Source of the DNA: Bacillota bacterium
GTDB lineage: Bacteria; Bacillota; Clostridia; Tissierellales; Peptoniphilaceae
Assembly: GCA_023442495.1 (NCBI GenBank)
Contig: JAEZZB010000057.1
Coordinates: 1 to 6,275, forward strand
Length of the DNA stretch: 6,275 nucleotides
Direction of reading: 5' to 3'
In this document: positions 6,252 to 6,275 of the stretch, piece after piece
Layout of the letters: every line of letters begins with the position of its first letter
How positions within the stretch are numbered: the first letter of the stretch is position 1
Notes under the pieces: model-generated
What the model was told of the DNA's origin: nothing
The model's input: the letters and a program-made list of their open reading frames with translations, nothing else
Databases searched by the model: none
Position numbers and translations under genes: made by a program

Positions 6252-6275
6252 ATGTACAAATCAATAGCTATAGAT
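6252..6275 (+). CDS. cmk: Start of cytidylate kinase (Cmk), cut by the window end
   Basis: The eight codons read MYKSIAID. This matches the very conserved beginning of CMP kinases, where a hydrophobic beta strand ending in Ile-Asp leads into the phosphate-binding loop GPAGxGKST, which would lie just beyond the window. CMP kinase phosphorylates CMP and dCMP in the cytoplasm. cmk directly after rluB (often followed by plsC or ispH and rpsA) is a common clostridial order, and the ribosome site and 8-base gap fit the rest of the operon. The identification rests on eight residues plus context, so another P-loop kinase is not excluded. Confidence 0.65.

Noticed and set aside
1..6275. tRNA or rRNA genes, riboswitches, CRISPR repeats, insertion-sequence ends, attachment sites, toxin-antitoxin or defence genes.
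   Set aside because: None was seen by reading both strands. Coding sequence covers essentially the whole window and every frame of note is a housekeeping gene with intact motifs.

Overview
The window is a stretch of a very AT-rich, densely packed bacterial core operon. All genes are on the + strand, and every junction is either a short overlap (1, 1, 4, 1, 8 and 14 bases) or a gap of at most 10 bases. The gene order is [xseA end?]-xseB-ispA-argR-recN-NUDIX (nudF-type)-M50 protease-scpA-scpB-rluB-[cmk start]. This is a Firmicutes (Bacillota) housekeeping cluster in the clostridial arrangement. Strong AT bias, heavy AGA use for arginine, TGA used as a stop (so not a mycoplasma code), and the lack of sporulation genes suggest a non-sporulating anaerobic coccus of the Tissierellia/Peptoniphilaceae type. 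That placement is an inference; no rRNA or other decisive marker is present.

Layout. Bases 1-1007 hold the end of the exonuclease VII genes (xseB, probably preceded by xseA) and a farnesyl-diphosphate-synthase-type prenyltransferase (ispA). Bases 1018-3131 hold an ArgR-family regulator followed by the DNA repair ATPase RecN, the classic argR-recN pair. Bases 3128-4290 hold an ADP-ribose-pyrophosphatase-type NUDIX hydrolase and a small integral-membrane M50 (site-2-protease family) protein. Bases 4283-5564 hold scpA and scpB, the kleisin and winged-helix partners of the SMC chromosome-condensation complex. Bases 5551-6243 hold an RluB-type 23S rRNA pseudouridine synthase. The last 24 bases are the first 8 codons of what is most likely cytidylate kinase (cmk).

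How the genes fit together. They are functionally mixed: DNA repair (XseB, RecN), chromosome segregation (ScpA, ScpB), isoprenoid supply for the cell envelope, nucleotide housekeeping (NUDIX, Cmk), rRNA modification and a regulator. They appear to share one transcript whose promoter lies upstream of the window. I found no convincing internal promoter, terminator, RNA gene, repeat, CRISPR array or mobile element.

I found no new defence or mobile system here. The points worth a second look are finer: an ArgR whose predicted arginine pocket is changed at several positions, an IspA that has lost about 11 residues carrying the conserved Gly-Lys...Asp loop after its second Asp-rich motif, and closed junctions where relatives usually carry dxs/tlyA/nadK and spoIVB/spo0A.
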